The notes beneath the pieces were generated by a model. That model was not told the origin of the DNA, ran no database searches, and worked only from the letters and a program-made list of their open reading frames with translations. Shown piece by piece: positions 37,057 to 46,620 of a DNA stretch of 64,000 bases (positions are counted from its first letter, which is position 1; each line of letters begins with the position of its first letter). Position numbers and translations under genes: made by a program. Origin of the DNA: an uncultured beta proteobacterium (GTDB taxonomy: Bacteria; Pseudomonadota; Gammaproteobacteria; Burkholderiales; Burkholderiaceae_C); NCBI GenBank assembly GCA_903894475.1, contig CAITQH010000114.1, forward strand, positions 1 to 64,000. The letters run 5' to 3'.

Positions 37057-38034
37057 ATGAAACCGTATTCACGCATCAGCGGTACTGGCAGCTGTCTGCC
37101 ACCGCGCCGATTGACCAATTCCGAACTGGTCGCAGACCTTGCCACGCGTGGGGTGGAAAGCTCGGACCAGTGGATTGTTGAGCGCACCGGCATACGGGCA
37201 CGTCATTTTGCTGCGCCCGATGTCTGCAGTAGCGACTTGGGTCTGGAGGCCGCGCGCCGCGCTCTGGAGGCGGCCCAGTGTCAGCCCAAAGACCTTGATT
37301 TGATCATTGTCGCCACATCGACGCCCGACATGGTATTCCCATCGACTGCCTGTATCTTGCAGAACAAATTGGGGGCCAACGGCTGTCCCGCCTTTGACGT
37401 GCAGGCGGTATGCAGTGGCTTCATTTATGCATTGACGATTGCCGACGCGATGATCAAAACCGGGGCTGCCAGCAGGGCGCTGGTGGTGGGTGCAGAGGTT
37501 TTTTCCCGCATCCTTGATTTCAAGGACCGTGCGACCTGTGTCCTGTTTGGCGACGGGGCTGGTGCGGTGGTGCTGCAAGCGTCTGAAACTCCGGGAATAT
37601 TGGCCAGTGATCTGCACGCTGATGGCAAGTACTCGGGTATCTTGTGTGTTCCAGGGCAACTGTCCGGTGGTCAGGTGCTAGGCGATCCCTTGCTCAAGAT
37701 GGATGGCAAAGCGGTGTTTAAACTGGCTGTTGCCGTGCTGGACGAGGTGGCTCGCGCCACCTTGGCGAAAGCCGGCAAAGCGACGTCGGATATTGATTGG
37801 CTGATTCCGCATCAGGCCAACATACGGATCATGCAGAGCACAGCCAGAAAACTCGCGCTGTCGATGGACCGGGTTATTGTTACGGTGGACCAGCATGGCA
37901 ACACGTCTGCTGCATCGATTCCCTTGGCGCTCGACACTGCAGTCCGTGCCGGCAAAGTCAAACCCGGTGAACTGCTTCTGCTTGAGGGAGTCGGTGGCGG
38001 CTTCACCTGGGGTGCGGTGCTGCTAAATCTGTAG
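37057..38034 (+). CDS. fabH: 3-oxoacyl-ACP synthase III
   Basis: A 325-residue KAS III that starts fatty-acid chains from acetyl-CoA and malonyl-ACP. The catalytic triad is visible: Cys in [13 protein letters not shown] near residue 113, His in [12 protein letters not shown] near 250, and Asn in [13 protein letters not shown] near 283. The Gly-rich [13 protein letters not shown] closes the protein. It follows plsX by 3 nt. The segment VCSSDLG is native sequence (see rejected items). Confidence 0.98.
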   Translation: MKPYSRISGTGSCLPPRRLTNSELVADLATRGVESSDQWIVERTGIRARHFAAPDVCSSDLGLEAARRALEAAQCQPKDLDLIIVATSTPDMVFPSTACILQNKLGANGCPAFDVQAVCSGFIYALTIADAMIKTGAASRALVVGAEVFSRILDFKDRATCVLFGDGAGAVVLQASETPGILASDLHADGKYSGILCVPGQLSGGQVLGDPLLKMDGKAVFKLAVAVLDEVARATLAKAGKATSDIDWLIPHQANIRIMQSTARKLALSMDRVIVTVDQHGNTSAASIPLALDTAVRAGKVKPGELLLLEGVGGGFTWGAVLLNL

Positions 38035-38054
38035 TTTATGAGTGCATAACTGGC

Positions 38055-39020
38055 ATGAAACCTTTTGCTTTTGTTTTTCCTGGTCAAGGCTCTCAATCCG
38101 TAGGAATGCTGGATGCCTGGGGCGACCACCCGGTGGTGCTTGAAGTGCTTCGGGAGGCATCGGATGCGCTGCACGAAGACCTTGCCGAACTGATCCGCAG
38201 CGGACCCAAGGAAGCGCTTGCACTGACGACGAACACTCAACCTGCGATGCTGGTGGCTGCACTGGCCGCCTATCGGGTCTGGATGGCGGAGACTGGCCTG
38301 GTGCCCAATGCGGTAGCGGGGCACTCGCTGGGTGAATATTCAGCATTGGTGGCTGCCGGCGTACTGACGCTCAGCCAAGCTGCACCGCTGGTTCGTTTGC
38401 GTGCCCAGGCGATGCAGGAAGCGGTTCCCGTCGGTGTGGGCGCGATGGCCGCCATTTTGGGTATGGATGCGGCTAGGGTCGCGGCACTGTGCACTGACGT
38501 GACGCGTGGTTTCGGGGACGATTCGCGTGAAGTGGTAGAGGCAGTTAATTTCAATGATCCAATGCAAACCGTGATTGCAGGCAGCAAGATGGCGGTCGAA
38601 AAGGCTTGCCTCGAATTGAAAGCCGCAGGTGCCAAGCGGGCGCTGCCGCTACCCGTGTCAGCACCCTTTCATTCCTGTTTGATGAAGCCAGCAGCCGAAA
38701 AGCTTCGTGTCAGAATTCAGGAAATCGAGTTTTTGCCGCCACAAATCGACTTGATCAACAATATTGATGTCAGTGTCGAAATTGATGCCAATCGTATCCG
38801 GGATGCCCTGTATCGTCAGGCCTTTGGACCCGTGCGCTGGGTCGAATGCATGCAGGCGCTCAAGGCACGGGGGCTGACTTGTGTGGTTGAATGCGGGCCT
38901 GGCAAGGTGCTGGCCGGATTGGTCAAGCGCATCGATCCGGAACTGAGCGGACTGGCGCTGCTGGATCCGGCCTCCCTGGCGCATGTGAGAGAAGAATTAT
39001 TGGGTCTTGAACATGAGTGA
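38055..39020 (+). CDS. fabD: Malonyl-CoA:ACP transacylase
   Basis: A 321-residue acyltransferase with FVFPGQGSQSVGML at the N-terminus, nucleophile Ser in VAGHSLGEYSALVAAG near residue 92, and catalytic His in PVSAPFHSCLM near 203. It loads malonyl onto AcpP. Its 3' end overlaps fabG by 8 nt (ATGAGTGA), so translation is probably coupled. Confidence 0.97.
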   Translation: MKPFAFVFPGQGSQSVGMLDAWGDHPVVLEVLREASDALHEDLAELIRSGPKEALALTTNTQPAMLVAALAAYRVWMAETGLVPNAVAGHSLGEYSALVAAGVLTLSQAAPLVRLRAQAMQEAVPVGVGAMAAILGMDAARVAALCTDVTRGFGDDSREVVEAVNFNDPMQTVIAGSKMAVEKACLELKAAGAKRALPLPVSAPFHSCLMKPAAEKLRVRIQEIEFLPPQIDLINNIDVSVEIDANRIRDALYRQAFGPVRWVECMQALKARGLTCVVECGPGKVLAGLVKRIDPELSGLALLDPASLAHVREELLGLEHE

Positions 39021-39759
39021 TATGAAATTTGAAGGGCAGGTGGCCCTGGTCACTGGAGCGTCGCGCGGCATCGGTGCAGCCATTGCCGTGGAATTGGCAA
39101 AGCGCGGGCTTAAAGTGATTGGCACTGCAACAACCGACCTTGGGGCGGGCCACATTTCCCAGGCCCTTTCTGCCTTTGCTGGTTGCAGCGGAAGGACGCT
39201 CGACGTCAACGATGCGCAGGCCGCAGAAATCCTGATTGGATCTGTCGTCAAGGAGCACGGTGGATTGCAGGTTCTGGTCAACAACGCAGGCATCACACGA
39301 GACAACCTGGCGATGCGGATGAAAGATGAAGAGTGGGATGCAGTGCTGGACACCAACCTCAAGGCCGTATTTCGCATGAGTCGCGCTGTCATGCGGACCA
39401 TGATGAAACAGCGCTATGGTCGCATCATCAACATCACCTCCGTCGTGGGCGCCTCAGGCAACCCGGGGCAGGCCAACTACGCGGCAGCCAAGGCAGGCGT
39501 TGCCGGCATGACTCGTGCGCTGGCGCGTGAACTCGGTTCACGCAATATCACCGTTAATTGTGTGGCGCCAGGTTTTATTGAAACCGACATGACAGCAGGT
39601 TTGCCCGAAGAGCAACACAAAGCATTGCTTGGTCAGATTCCCCTGGGACATCTTGGGAAACCATCGGATGTGGCACATGCTGTTGCGTATTTGGCTTCGC
39701 CGCAGGCCGACTATGTAACGGGACAGGAATTGCATGTGAACGGCGGTATGTTGATGTAA
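39013..39759 (+). CDS. fabG: 3-oxoacyl-ACP reductase
   Basis: A 248-residue SDR. The NADPH site is ALVTGASRGIGAAIA near residue 12, NNAG near 90, and the catalytic Ser-Tyr-Lys is in ITSVVGASGNPGQANYAAAKAG near 138-160. ATG 39013 (MSDMKFEGQ) or 39022 (MKFEGQ) are both possible. It carries out the first reduction of the elongation cycle. Confidence 0.97.
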   Translation: MSDMKFEGQVALVTGASRGIGAAIAVELAKRGLKVIGTATTDLGAGHISQALSAFAGCSGRTLDVNDAQAAEILIGSVVKEHGGLQVLVNNAGITRDNLAMRMKDEEWDAVLDTNLKAVFRMSRAVMRTMMKQRYGRIINITSVVGASGNPGQANYAAAKAGVAGMTRALARELGSRNITVNCVAPGFIETDMTAGLPEEQHKALLGQIPLGHLGKPSDVAHAVAYLASPQADYVTGQELHVNGGMLM

Positions 39760-39813
39760 GCCGATTGATCCGTTCGGCAGTCGGATTAGGGAACCATCTC
39801 TAAGGCCGGCTAA

Positions 39814-40089
<276 letters not shown>

Positions 40090-40099
40090 GTAAGTTGCC

Positions 40100-41347
40100 A
40101 TGTCGCGCCGTCGCGTTGTTGTAACAGGATTGGGATGCGTCAGTCCCGTGGGTAACACGGTGGCCGACGCTTGGGCCAATGTAATTGCTGGCAAGTCCGG
40201 CATTGACCTGATTACAAAGTTCGACGCGTCGACCTTCTCCTGCAAGATCGCAGGCGAAGTGAAGAACTTCCAGTTGGATTCCTACATTGGCGCCAAAGAG
40301 GCGCGCACGATGGATGCCTTCATTCATTTTGGCGTTGCCGCGGCCGCTCAGGCGATTGTCGATGCCAATCTGCCGACGCAGGATGCTCTGACAGATGAGT
40401 TTTCAACCCGTATTGGTTGCTTGATCGGTTCGGGTATCGGTGGTTTGCCGATGATTGAAGACATGCACACCGAGTTCTTGCAACGAGGCGCACGTCGGAT
40501 TTCGCCGTTCTTTGTGCCGGCTACCATCGTCAATATGATCGCCGGGCAGGTGGCGATCCGTTTTGGCTTCAAGGGACCGAACATGGCCATTGTGTCTGCA
40601 TGCACCACCGGTTTGCACTGCATCGGTGAAGCCGGGCGCATGATTGAGTACGGTGACGCCGACGTGATGGTGGCAGGTGGTTCAGAGGCCACCGTCTCGC
40701 CCCTTGGCATCGGGGGATTTGCCGCCATGCGTGCCCTGAGTACGCGTAACGATGATCCCCAGACTGCTTCGCGCCCGTGGGACAGGGATCGTGATGGTTT
40801 TGTGTTGGGAGAAGGTGCGGGTGTCATGGTTCTGGAGGAGTACGAACACGCCAAGGCGCGAGGCGCCACAATTTACGCCGAACTGGCTGGCTTCGGCATG
40901 AGTGCGGATGCTGGTCACATGACGGCGCCGAATCTCGATGGTCCGCGGCGAGCCATGCTCGGCGCCATGCGCAATGCGGGCGTCAATGCCGACGAGGTCG
41001 ACTATCTCAATGCACACGGCACCTCGACTCCGCTGGGGGACCTGAATGAGTCCAATGCGATCAAGGCGGCGCTGGGGGATCATGCGAAGAGCATTGTCGT
41101 TAATTCAACCAAGTCGATGACAGGCCATTTGTTGGGTGGTGCTGGTGGTATCGAGTCGGTTTTTACCGTTCTGGCCTTGCACCATCAAAAGAGCCCGCCG
41201 ACCATCAATATTTTTAATCAGGATCCAGAGTGTGACCTGGACTATTGCGCAAATACTGCGCGCGACATGAAGATTGACGTTGCCCTGAAGAATAACTTCG
41301 GCTTCGGCGGAACCAACGGGTCACTCGTGTTCAAACGAGCGCCCTGA
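40100..41347 (+). CDS. fabF: 3-oxoacyl-ACP synthase II
   Basis: A 415-residue KAS II elongation condensing enzyme. The active-site Cys is in NMAIVSACTTGLHCIGE near residue 168, the two His are in YLNAHGTSTPLGDLNES near 305 and KSMTGHLLGGAGG near 342, and GFGGTNGSLVFK closes the protein. It follows acpP by 10 nt. It cooperates with FabB-type enzymes in unsaturated-chain elongation. Confidence 0.98.
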   Translation: MSRRRVVVTGLGCVSPVGNTVADAWANVIAGKSGIDLITKFDASTFSCKIAGEVKNFQLDSYIGAKEARTMDAFIHFGVAAAAQAIVDANLPTQDALTDEFSTRIGCLIGSGIGGLPMIEDMHTEFLQRGARRISPFFVPATIVNMIAGQVAIRFGFKGPNMAIVSACTTGLHCIGEAGRMIEYGDADVMVAGGSEATVSPLGIGGFAAMRALSTRNDDPQTASRPWDRDRDGFVLGEGAGVMVLEEYEHAKARGATIYAELAGFGMSADAGHMTAPNLDGPRRAMLGAMRNAGVNADEVDYLNAHGTSTPLGDLNESNAIKAALGDHAKSIVVNSTKSMTGHLLGGAGGIESVFTVLALHHQKSPPTINIFNQDPECDLDYCANTARDMKIDVALKNNFGFGGTNGSLVFKRAP

Positions 41348-41394
41348 GTCTTCTGCATCACTGATTTGACAACCAAAGCTCGACCGATCTCAGC

Positions 41395-41844
41395 ATGCAC
41401 AAGGCTCCGGCGGTTGCTTACCCGGTTGGACGGTCGGTCCTTCATGGCTGGCTGCTTGGATTGAGCAGTTTGACTGGAGCGCTGGCCGGCTGGTTCTGGC
41501 GCATTCAGGCATCACCGGATGCGTGGTTTCAGTGGCTGTATGCGGTCGTGCTTTTGCTTGCCAGTCTTGCTGCCTGTCGGATTTGGTGGCGCTCGCCAAG
41601 TGGCAATTTGCGGTGGGACGGGCAGGCCTGGAAGCTCAACGTGCTGGATAGAGGCCTTTGTGGGCTCGTGACTGTCCACCTGGATTTGCAAGGGTATTTG
41701 CTGCTTTGTCTGCGCTCAGAAGACGGTGGCCGAAGCTGGCTTTGGCTGGAGCGCCGTGCGAATGCGATCAACTGGCATGCTTTGCGCGGGGCGGTGTTTT
41801 CCGCACGCGCGGGCAGTGTGTCAGGCCTTGAACGCAGCCAATGA
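41395..41844 (+). CDS. YgfX/CptA-like two-helix membrane protein
   Basis: A 149-residue protein with two transmembrane helices near residues 17-38 and 44-64 and then a cytoplasmic domain reading LRWDGQAWKLN, LLLCLRSEDGGRSWLWLERRA and WHALRGAVFSA. That layout and those blocks resemble E. coli YgfX (CptA), the inner-membrane toxin-like partner of SdhE/CptB, but similarity is judged by eye and is modest. No sdhE gene is near. In relatives a protein like this sits between fabF and rpoE; here mucD follows directly. Confidence 0.6.
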   Translation: MHKAPAVAYPVGRSVLHGWLLGLSSLTGALAGWFWRIQASPDAWFQWLYAVVLLLASLAACRIWWRSPSGNLRWDGQAWKLNVLDRGLCGLVTVHLDLQGYLLLCLRSEDGGRSWLWLERRANAINWHALRGAVFSARAGSVSGLERSQ

Positions 41845-41890
41845 GTCCCTAGCTAATGGTTTTGTTGATTTTTTCAGAGAAAGGTTGATG

Positions 41891-43363
41891 ATGCTTCAAT
41901 TCGGTATGAAAAGACTGCAATTCTGGTCTCTGGCGGCTAGTTGCAGTATCGCGGCTGTAGCCGCTTTGGTGCCATTCAGTGCCGCGCAGGCACAGCAGCG
42001 GACGTTGCCGGACTTTACCGACTTGGTTGAGCAAGTAGGTCCGTCTGTAGTGAATATTCGGACACTTGAAAAAATTGCTCCCAGAGGTGGGCCTGACGGC
42101 ACAGGTCAGGATGAAATGCTCGAGTTCTTTCGGCGTTTTGGTCTGCCCATTCCGAACATGCCGCGCCAGTTGCCGTCACCCCATCCGAAGCGCCCTCAGC
42201 AGCCGGAAGAAGAACAGCCGCATGGCGTGGGCTCCGGCTTTGTATTGTCTGCAGATGGTCTGATCATGACCAATGCGCACGTCATCGAAGGTGCAGACGA
42301 AGTCCTTGTGACCCTGACCGACAAGCGCGAATTCAAAGCGAAGATCATCGGTTCTGACAAGCGCAGCGACATCGCACTGGTCAAGATCGAGGCCAGTGGC
42401 TTGCCAGCAGTGAAGGTTGGCGACGTGAATCGACTCAAGGTCGGTGAATGGGTCATGGCCATTGGCTCTCCGTTCGGGCTGGACAACACCGTGACGGCCG
42501 GCATTGTCAGTGCCAAGCAGCGCGACACTGGAGACTATCTGCCGTTTATCCAGACGGATGTCGCCATCAACCCAGGCAACTCGGGCGGTCCCTTGATCAA
42601 TATGCGTGGGGAAGTGGTCGGCGTCAACAGTCAGATCTATTCCCGCTCTGGCGGATCGATGGGAATCTCTTTTGCCATTCCGATGGACGAGGCTGTTCGC
42701 GTCAGTGAGCAGTTGCGCGCGACGGGTCGTGTCTCGCGCGGTCGCATCGGGGTCCAGATCGATCAGGTCACCAAGGAGGTGGCTGAGTCCATCGGACTTG
42801 GAAAGCCTCAAGGCGCCCTGGTGCGGTCAGTGGAGAGTGGCTCACCGGCCGAGAAGGCAGGCGTTGAAGCGGGTGACATCATTACCCGGTTTGATGGCAA
42901 GGTGGTTGACAAGTCCAGCGACCTGCCGCGCATGGTTGGCTCAACCAAACCCGGGAGTCGCAGTTCATTGACGGTGTTTCGTCGCGGTAGCTCCAAAGAA
43001 CTTGCTGTCACCATCGCAGAGATTGATGCCGACAAGCCAGTCAAGAAACCGGCAGAAAAGGAAGAGAAGGCGAAGGCTTCCAACGTCGGCCAGGCGCTCG
43101 GCTTGTCCGTCAGCGAGGTCACCGAAGCCAGCAAAAAGGAACTCAAGATCAAGGGTGGTGTGAAGGTCGATGCTGCTACGGAGGCGGCGGCGCGCGCTGG
43201 TTTGCGCGAGGGCGATGTCATCATTCAAATTGGCAATCTCGAGGTGACGAGTGTCAGAGAATTTGAAGCAGCCCTTTCAAAAATCGACAAGAACAAGGTT
43301 GTTAACGTGTTATTTCGCCGCGGAGAATGGGCGCAATACGCCGTCATCCGAACCGGGCACTAG
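41891..43363 (+). CDS. mucD: Periplasmic serine protease MucD/DegQ (Do family)
   Basis: A protein of 490 residues. The signal peptide (KRLQFWSLAASCSIAAVAALVPFSAAQAQ) gives way to a trypsin-like domain with His in MTNAHVIEGADEV, Asp in KRSDIALVKI, and Ser in VAINPGNSGGPLINM. Two PDZ domains follow: GRIGVQIDQVTKEVA... and the C-terminal ...REGDVIIQIGNLEVTS. It is an envelope quality-control protease and chaperone. ATG 41891 is chosen (AGAAAGG 6 nt upstream); ATG 41888 and 41906 are alternatives. It normally lies downstream of rpoE-rseA-rseB, which are absent here. Confidence 0.94.
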   Translation: MLQFGMKRLQFWSLAASCSIAAVAALVPFSAAQAQQRTLPDFTDLVEQVGPSVVNIRTLEKIAPRGGPDGTGQDEMLEFFRRFGLPIPNMPRQLPSPHPKRPQQPEEEQPHGVGSGFVLSADGLIMTNAHVIEGADEVLVTLTDKREFKAKIIGSDKRSDIALVKIEASGLPAVKVGDVNRLKVGEWVMAIGSPFGLDNTVTAGIVSAKQRDTGDYLPFIQTDVAINPGNSGGPLINMRGEVVGVNSQIYSRSGGSMGISFAIPMDEAVRVSEQLRATGRVSRGRIGVQIDQVTKEVAESIGLGKPQGALVRSVESGSPAEKAGVEAGDIITRFDGKVVDKSSDLPRMVGSTKPGSRSSLTVFRRGSSKELAVTIAEIDADKPVKKPAEKEEKAKASNVGQALGLSVSEVTEASKKELKIKGGVKVDAATEAAARAGLREGDVIIQIGNLEVTSVREFEAALSKIDKNKVVNVLFRRGEWAQYAVIRTGH

Positions 43364-43391
43364 CTCTCCCGCGCTCCGCAGCATTTGCCTC

Positions 43392-43429
43392 AAAAAGACA
43401 GGTGAAAAAATATTTTTACCTGGCTTTTT
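43392..43429 (+). terminator. Terminator after mucD
   Basis: AAAAAG...CTTTTT enclosing CAGGT...ACCTG and inner A/T-run pairing, ending in a T-run; it lies 28 nt after the mucD stop. The symmetry allows bidirectional use. Confidence 0.75.
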
Positions 43430-43570
43430 GGATTTTAATGTGTGTAGATACTAACTTGCTGACTGAAATACGCATGGTTTTGGTTAGAATATAGCCCAAT
43501 CATCAAGGGTTTCAGGCATATCAACTGGTATGCAACCCACGATACGGGAAGAATTGAATGGATTCACAGG

Positions 43571-43638
43571 CGGTCCACAGTTCACCCACAAGTTGTCCAT
43601 ACGATGATTCTCTAAAATTGTTAATAAACTGTGTATAA
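43571..43638. other. Cluster of DnaA-box-like 9-mers
   Basis: In the 467-bp mucD-lepA gap: TGTGTATAA (43630-43638) is an exact reverse-complement match to TTATNCACA. TCACCCACA (43582-43590) and TTGTCCATA (43593-43601) match TTATCCACA at 7/9, and CGGTCCACA (43571-43579) at 6/9. They flank an AT-rich stretch (CTAAAATTGTTAATAAA). This may be a DnaA-binding regulatory site. It is unlikely to be the chromosomal origin, since no dnaA, dnaN or gyrB is near. Confidence 0.35.
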
Positions 43639-43754
43639 AACTCCTGTTGCGGTACGGCAACGACTTGTGATCGTGTTGAAGGGGGCTGTACCTTGCTGGC
43701 TTTTTGCCTACAATGAAGTTCCAACCTTCGCAGTTGCCAATGATTGTTGGTTCA

Positions 43755-43786
43755 GGGCGCGTCACAACTCGACGCGCCCTTTTTTC
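43755..43786 (+). terminator. Strong intrinsic terminator 45 nt before lepA
   Basis: GGGCGCGTC-ACAACTC-GACGCGCCC is a 9-bp GC-rich stem followed by TTTTTTC. It lies after, not within, the nearest gene, so it either ends a short RNA made in this gap or attenuates lepA. A TACAAT at 43709-43714 and TAGAAT at 43485-43490 are possible -10 elements upstream. Confidence 0.85.
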
Positions 43787-43830
43787 TTGGCCCTCGTCGT
43801 TCTAATTCAACCACTTAAGTGCTCTCGTTG

Positions 43831-45642
43831 ATGAATCACATCAGAAACTTTTCGATCATTGCGCACATTGATCATGGCAAATCGACGCTGGCAGACAGAT
43901 TGATTCAACGTTGTGGTGGCTTGCAGGACAGAGAGATGCAAGCACAAGTGCTGGACTCCATGGATATCGAAAAAGAGCGTGGGATAACCATCAAGGCGCA
44001 GACCGCTGCGTTGAAATACAAAGCACTCGATGGTCAGACCTACAACCTCAATTTGATTGATACACCGGGGCACGTTGATTTTTCCTACGAGGTAAGCCGC
44101 TCGCTCTCAGCTTGCGAAGGTGCGTTGCTCGTCGTCGATGCCAGTCAGGGCGTGGAAGCGCAAACGGTGGCCAATTGCTACACCGCACTCGAGTTGGGTG
44201 TCGAGGTCGTGCCAGTACTCAACAAGATGGATTTGCCCAACGCCGATCCAGAGAATGCCAAGGTTGAAATTGAGGACGTGATCGGCATTGACGCCACCGA
44301 CGCGATCGCCTGCTCGGCCAAGACCGGCATGGGAATCGAAGAAATTCTGGAAGCTGTCATCGCCAGAATTCCAGCTCCCAAAGGCAATCCACAGGGGCCG
44401 CTGCGCGCCATGATCGTCGACAGCTGGTTCGACAATTACGTGGGCGTCGTGATGCTCGTGCGCGTCGTTGATGGGCGACTGGCCAAGGGTGAGCGCATTA
44501 AATTGATGGCCACCGACACGACTTACAACGCCGACAGCCTGGGCGTCTTCACGCCCGCTAACGAATCGCGGGAGTCGCTCGAAGCCGGCGAGGTTGGCTA
44601 CGTCATTGCTGGCATTCGTGAATTGCAGGCGGCCAAGGTGGGCGACACCATCACCCTCATCAAGCCTGGAACTGGTGGTGCGGCCTTCACCGCGACCGAA
44701 CCGCTGCCGGGTTTTAAGGAAATCCAGCCCCAGGTGTTCGCAGGCCTGTATCCGACCGAGGCCAATCAGTATGAAGGCCTGCGCGACAGCCTGGAAAAAC
44801 TCAAGCTCAATGACTCATCGCTGCATTACGTACCCGAGGTATCGCAAGCTTTGGGATTCGGTTTCCGGTGCGGCTTTCTGGGGCTGCTGCACATGGAAAT
44901 CGTGCAGGAGAGACTTGAGCGAGAGTTTGACCAGGACCTGATTACCACGGCGCCCAGCGTCGAATACCAGGTGGTGCAGGTTGACGGAACCGTGAGAATG
45001 GTGGAAAACCCGTCCAAGATGCCTGATCAGGGTCGTCTCGATGAAGTGCGCGAACCCATTGTCACAGTGCATCTGTACATGCCGCAAGATTACGTCGGTG
45101 CGGTCATGACACTGGCCAATCAGAAGCGCGGTTTGCAGATGAACATGGCTTACCATGGGCGCCAGGTGATGCTCACCTATGAGATGCCGCTGGCTGAGAT
45201 CGTGATGGACTTCTTCGACAAGCTCAAGTCGGTCTCGCGCGGCTACGCCTCGATGGACTACGAGTTCAAGGAATACCGCACGGCTGATGTGGTGAAGGTG
45301 GACATCCTGCTCAATGGTGAGAAGGTCGATGCCTTGTCGATCATTGTGCATCGCTCGCAGTCACAGTACCGTGGACGGGCGGTTGTGGCCAAGATGCGGG
45401 AGATCATTTCACGCCAGATGTACGACGTTGCGATACAGGCAGCCATCGGTGCCAACATCATTGCCCGTGAGACAATCAAGGCGCTGCGCAAGAACGTGAT
45501 CGCCAAGTGCTATGGCGGCGATATATCGCGCAAACGCAAACTTCTGGACAAACAAAAGCAAGGTAAAAAGCGCATGAAGCAGATTGGTTCGGTTGAAGTG
45601 CCACAGGAAGCCTTTCTGGCAATACTGCAGGTGGAAGACTGA
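43831..45642 (+). CDS. lepA: Elongation factor 4 (LepA)
   Basis: A 603-residue translational GTPase. G1 is [15 protein letters not shown] near residue 13, switch I is [14 protein letters not shown]3 is [12 protein letters not shown] near 77, and G4 is NKMD near 131. The LepA-specific C-terminal domain with [27 protein letters not shown] near 565 is intact. ATG 43831 ([18 protein letters not shown]) is preferred over the GTG at 43819. No clear Shine-Dalgarno is seen; a palindrome CACTTAAGTG (43812-43821) sits there instead. lepB overlaps its stop codon by 1 nt. Confidence 0.98.
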   Translation: MNHIRNFSIIAHIDHGKSTLADRLIQRCGGLQDREMQAQVLDSMDIEKERGITIKAQTAALKYKALDGQTYNLNLIDTPGHVDFSYEVSRSLSACEGALLVVDASQGVEAQTVANCYTALELGVEVVPVLNKMDLPNADPENAKVEIEDVIGIDATDAIACSAKTGMGIEEILEAVIARIPAPKGNPQGPLRAMIVDSWFDNYVGVVMLVRVVDGRLAKGERIKLMATDTTYNADSLGVFTPANESRESLEAGEVGYVIAGIRELQAAKVGDTITLIKPGTGGAAFTATEPLPGFKEIQPQVFAGLYPTEANQYEGLRDSLEKLKLNDSSLHYVPEVSQALGFGFRCGFLGLLHMEIVQERLEREFDQDLITTAPSVEYQVVQVDGTVRMVENPSKMPDQGRLDEVREPIVTVHLYMPQDYVGAVMTLANQKRGLQMNMAYHGRQVMLTYEMPLAEIVMDFFDKLKSVSRGYASMDYEFKEYRTADVVKVDILLNGEKVDALSIIVHRSQSQYRGRAVVAKMREIISRQMYDVAIQAAIGANIIARETIKALRKNVIAKCYGGDISRKRKLLDKQKQGKKRMKQIGSVEVPQEAFLAILQVED

Positions 45643-46607
45643 TGCAGGCCCTGACGTCAGCCATACTGGCAGCGTTTGTCGGATACATCGTTGCCTGGTA
45701 CTTCGGTGTCGTTGAAGGCAACTTTGCTCTTTTGTTGTTCTTGGCAACGGTTGTAACCGGCATTTACTGGTTTCTGGAGCGCTTTTATTTCCTGCCGCAG
45801 CGTCAAAAAGCAGCGGCGCAGCTTGAGTCACAGACTTTGCAGCGCCGTGCGGAACTGGGCAAGCAGGGGATCGCCCAGGTCGATGACAATATTGCCGAGG
45901 CCAGGAACCTGATCCTGGCGCAACCCTGGTGGCTGGACTGGACGGCAGGTCTCTTTCCGGTCATTATTGCCGTCTTTTTTCTGCGGTCCTTTCTGTTCGA
46001 GCCCTTCAAAATACCGTCCGGTTCCATGATTCCAACCTTGATGGTGGGCGATCTCATTCTGGTCAACAAGTTCCACTACGGCTTGCGCTTGCCGGTGAGC
46101 AACACCAAGATCACCGAGGGCAATGTGCCTCAACGTGGTGATGTGATGGTGTTTCGTTACCCACCCAAACCCAGCCTCGATTACATCAAAAGGGTTGTGG
46201 GAACGCCGGGTGACGAAGTGGCCTACCTCAACAAGCGTCTGACGATCAATGGCAAGGCCATTGAGACTGCAGCGGTGCCGGAGTTTTTCGACGACGATGC
46301 CATGCGCTACTTTAAACAATACGAAGAATCGCTGGGCCAGCACAAACACCGCTTGCTTAACGACGATGACCGCCCGGCGTTTGTACCCGGGGCGGACGAC
46401 TTTGTTTTCAAGCAAAATTGCCGCTACAGTATTGAGGGCGTCGTTTGCAAAGTGCCGCAAGGCCATTATTTCATGATGGGGGATAACCGCGATAATTCGC
46501 TGGATTCTCGCTACTGGGGTTTTGTGCCGGACAAAAATATTGTGGGCAAAGCATTTTTTGTCTGGATGAACTTCAGCAGTTTGAAGCGCATAGGGTCATT
46601 TGATTGA
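45642..46607 (+). CDS. lepB: Signal peptidase I
   Basis: A 321-residue type I signal peptidase. Transmembrane helices lie near residues 5-25, 28-45 and 105-122. Box B PSGSMIPTLMVGD (Ser nucleophile near 127), box D GDVMVFRYPPKPSLDYIKRVVGTPGD (Lys general base near 182) and box E MMGDNRDNSLDSRYWGFV near 280 are intact. It cleaves Sec signal peptides at the periplasmic face. It overlaps lepA by 1 nt (TGATG). Confidence 0.97.
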   Translation: MQALTSAILAAFVGYIVAWYFGVVEGNFALLLFLATVVTGIYWFLERFYFLPQRQKAAAQLESQTLQRRAELGKQGIAQVDDNIAEARNLILAQPWWLDWTAGLFPVIIAVFFLRSFLFEPFKIPSGSMIPTLMVGDLILVNKFHYGLRLPVSNTKITEGNVPQRGDVMVFRYPPKPSLDYIKRVVGTPGDEVAYLNKRLTINGKAIETAAVPEFFDDDAMRYFKQYEESLGQHKHRLLNDDDRPAFVPGADDFVFKQNCRYSIEGVVCKVPQGHYFMMGDNRDNSLDSRYWGFVPDKNIVGKAFFVWMNFSSLKRIGSFD

Positions 46608-46620
46608 ATTTGGGGAAGGT

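Noticed and set aside
37219-37242. VCSSDLG in FabH, resembling the known translated Illumina adapter contaminant VCSSDL
   Set aside because: The DNA (GTCTGCAGTAGCGACTTG) does not match the adapter, and the frame and family sequence continue normally on both sides.
43571-43638. Chromosomal replication origin
   Set aside because: Only one exact DnaA box and no dnaA, dnaN, gyrB, rpmH or parAB nearby.
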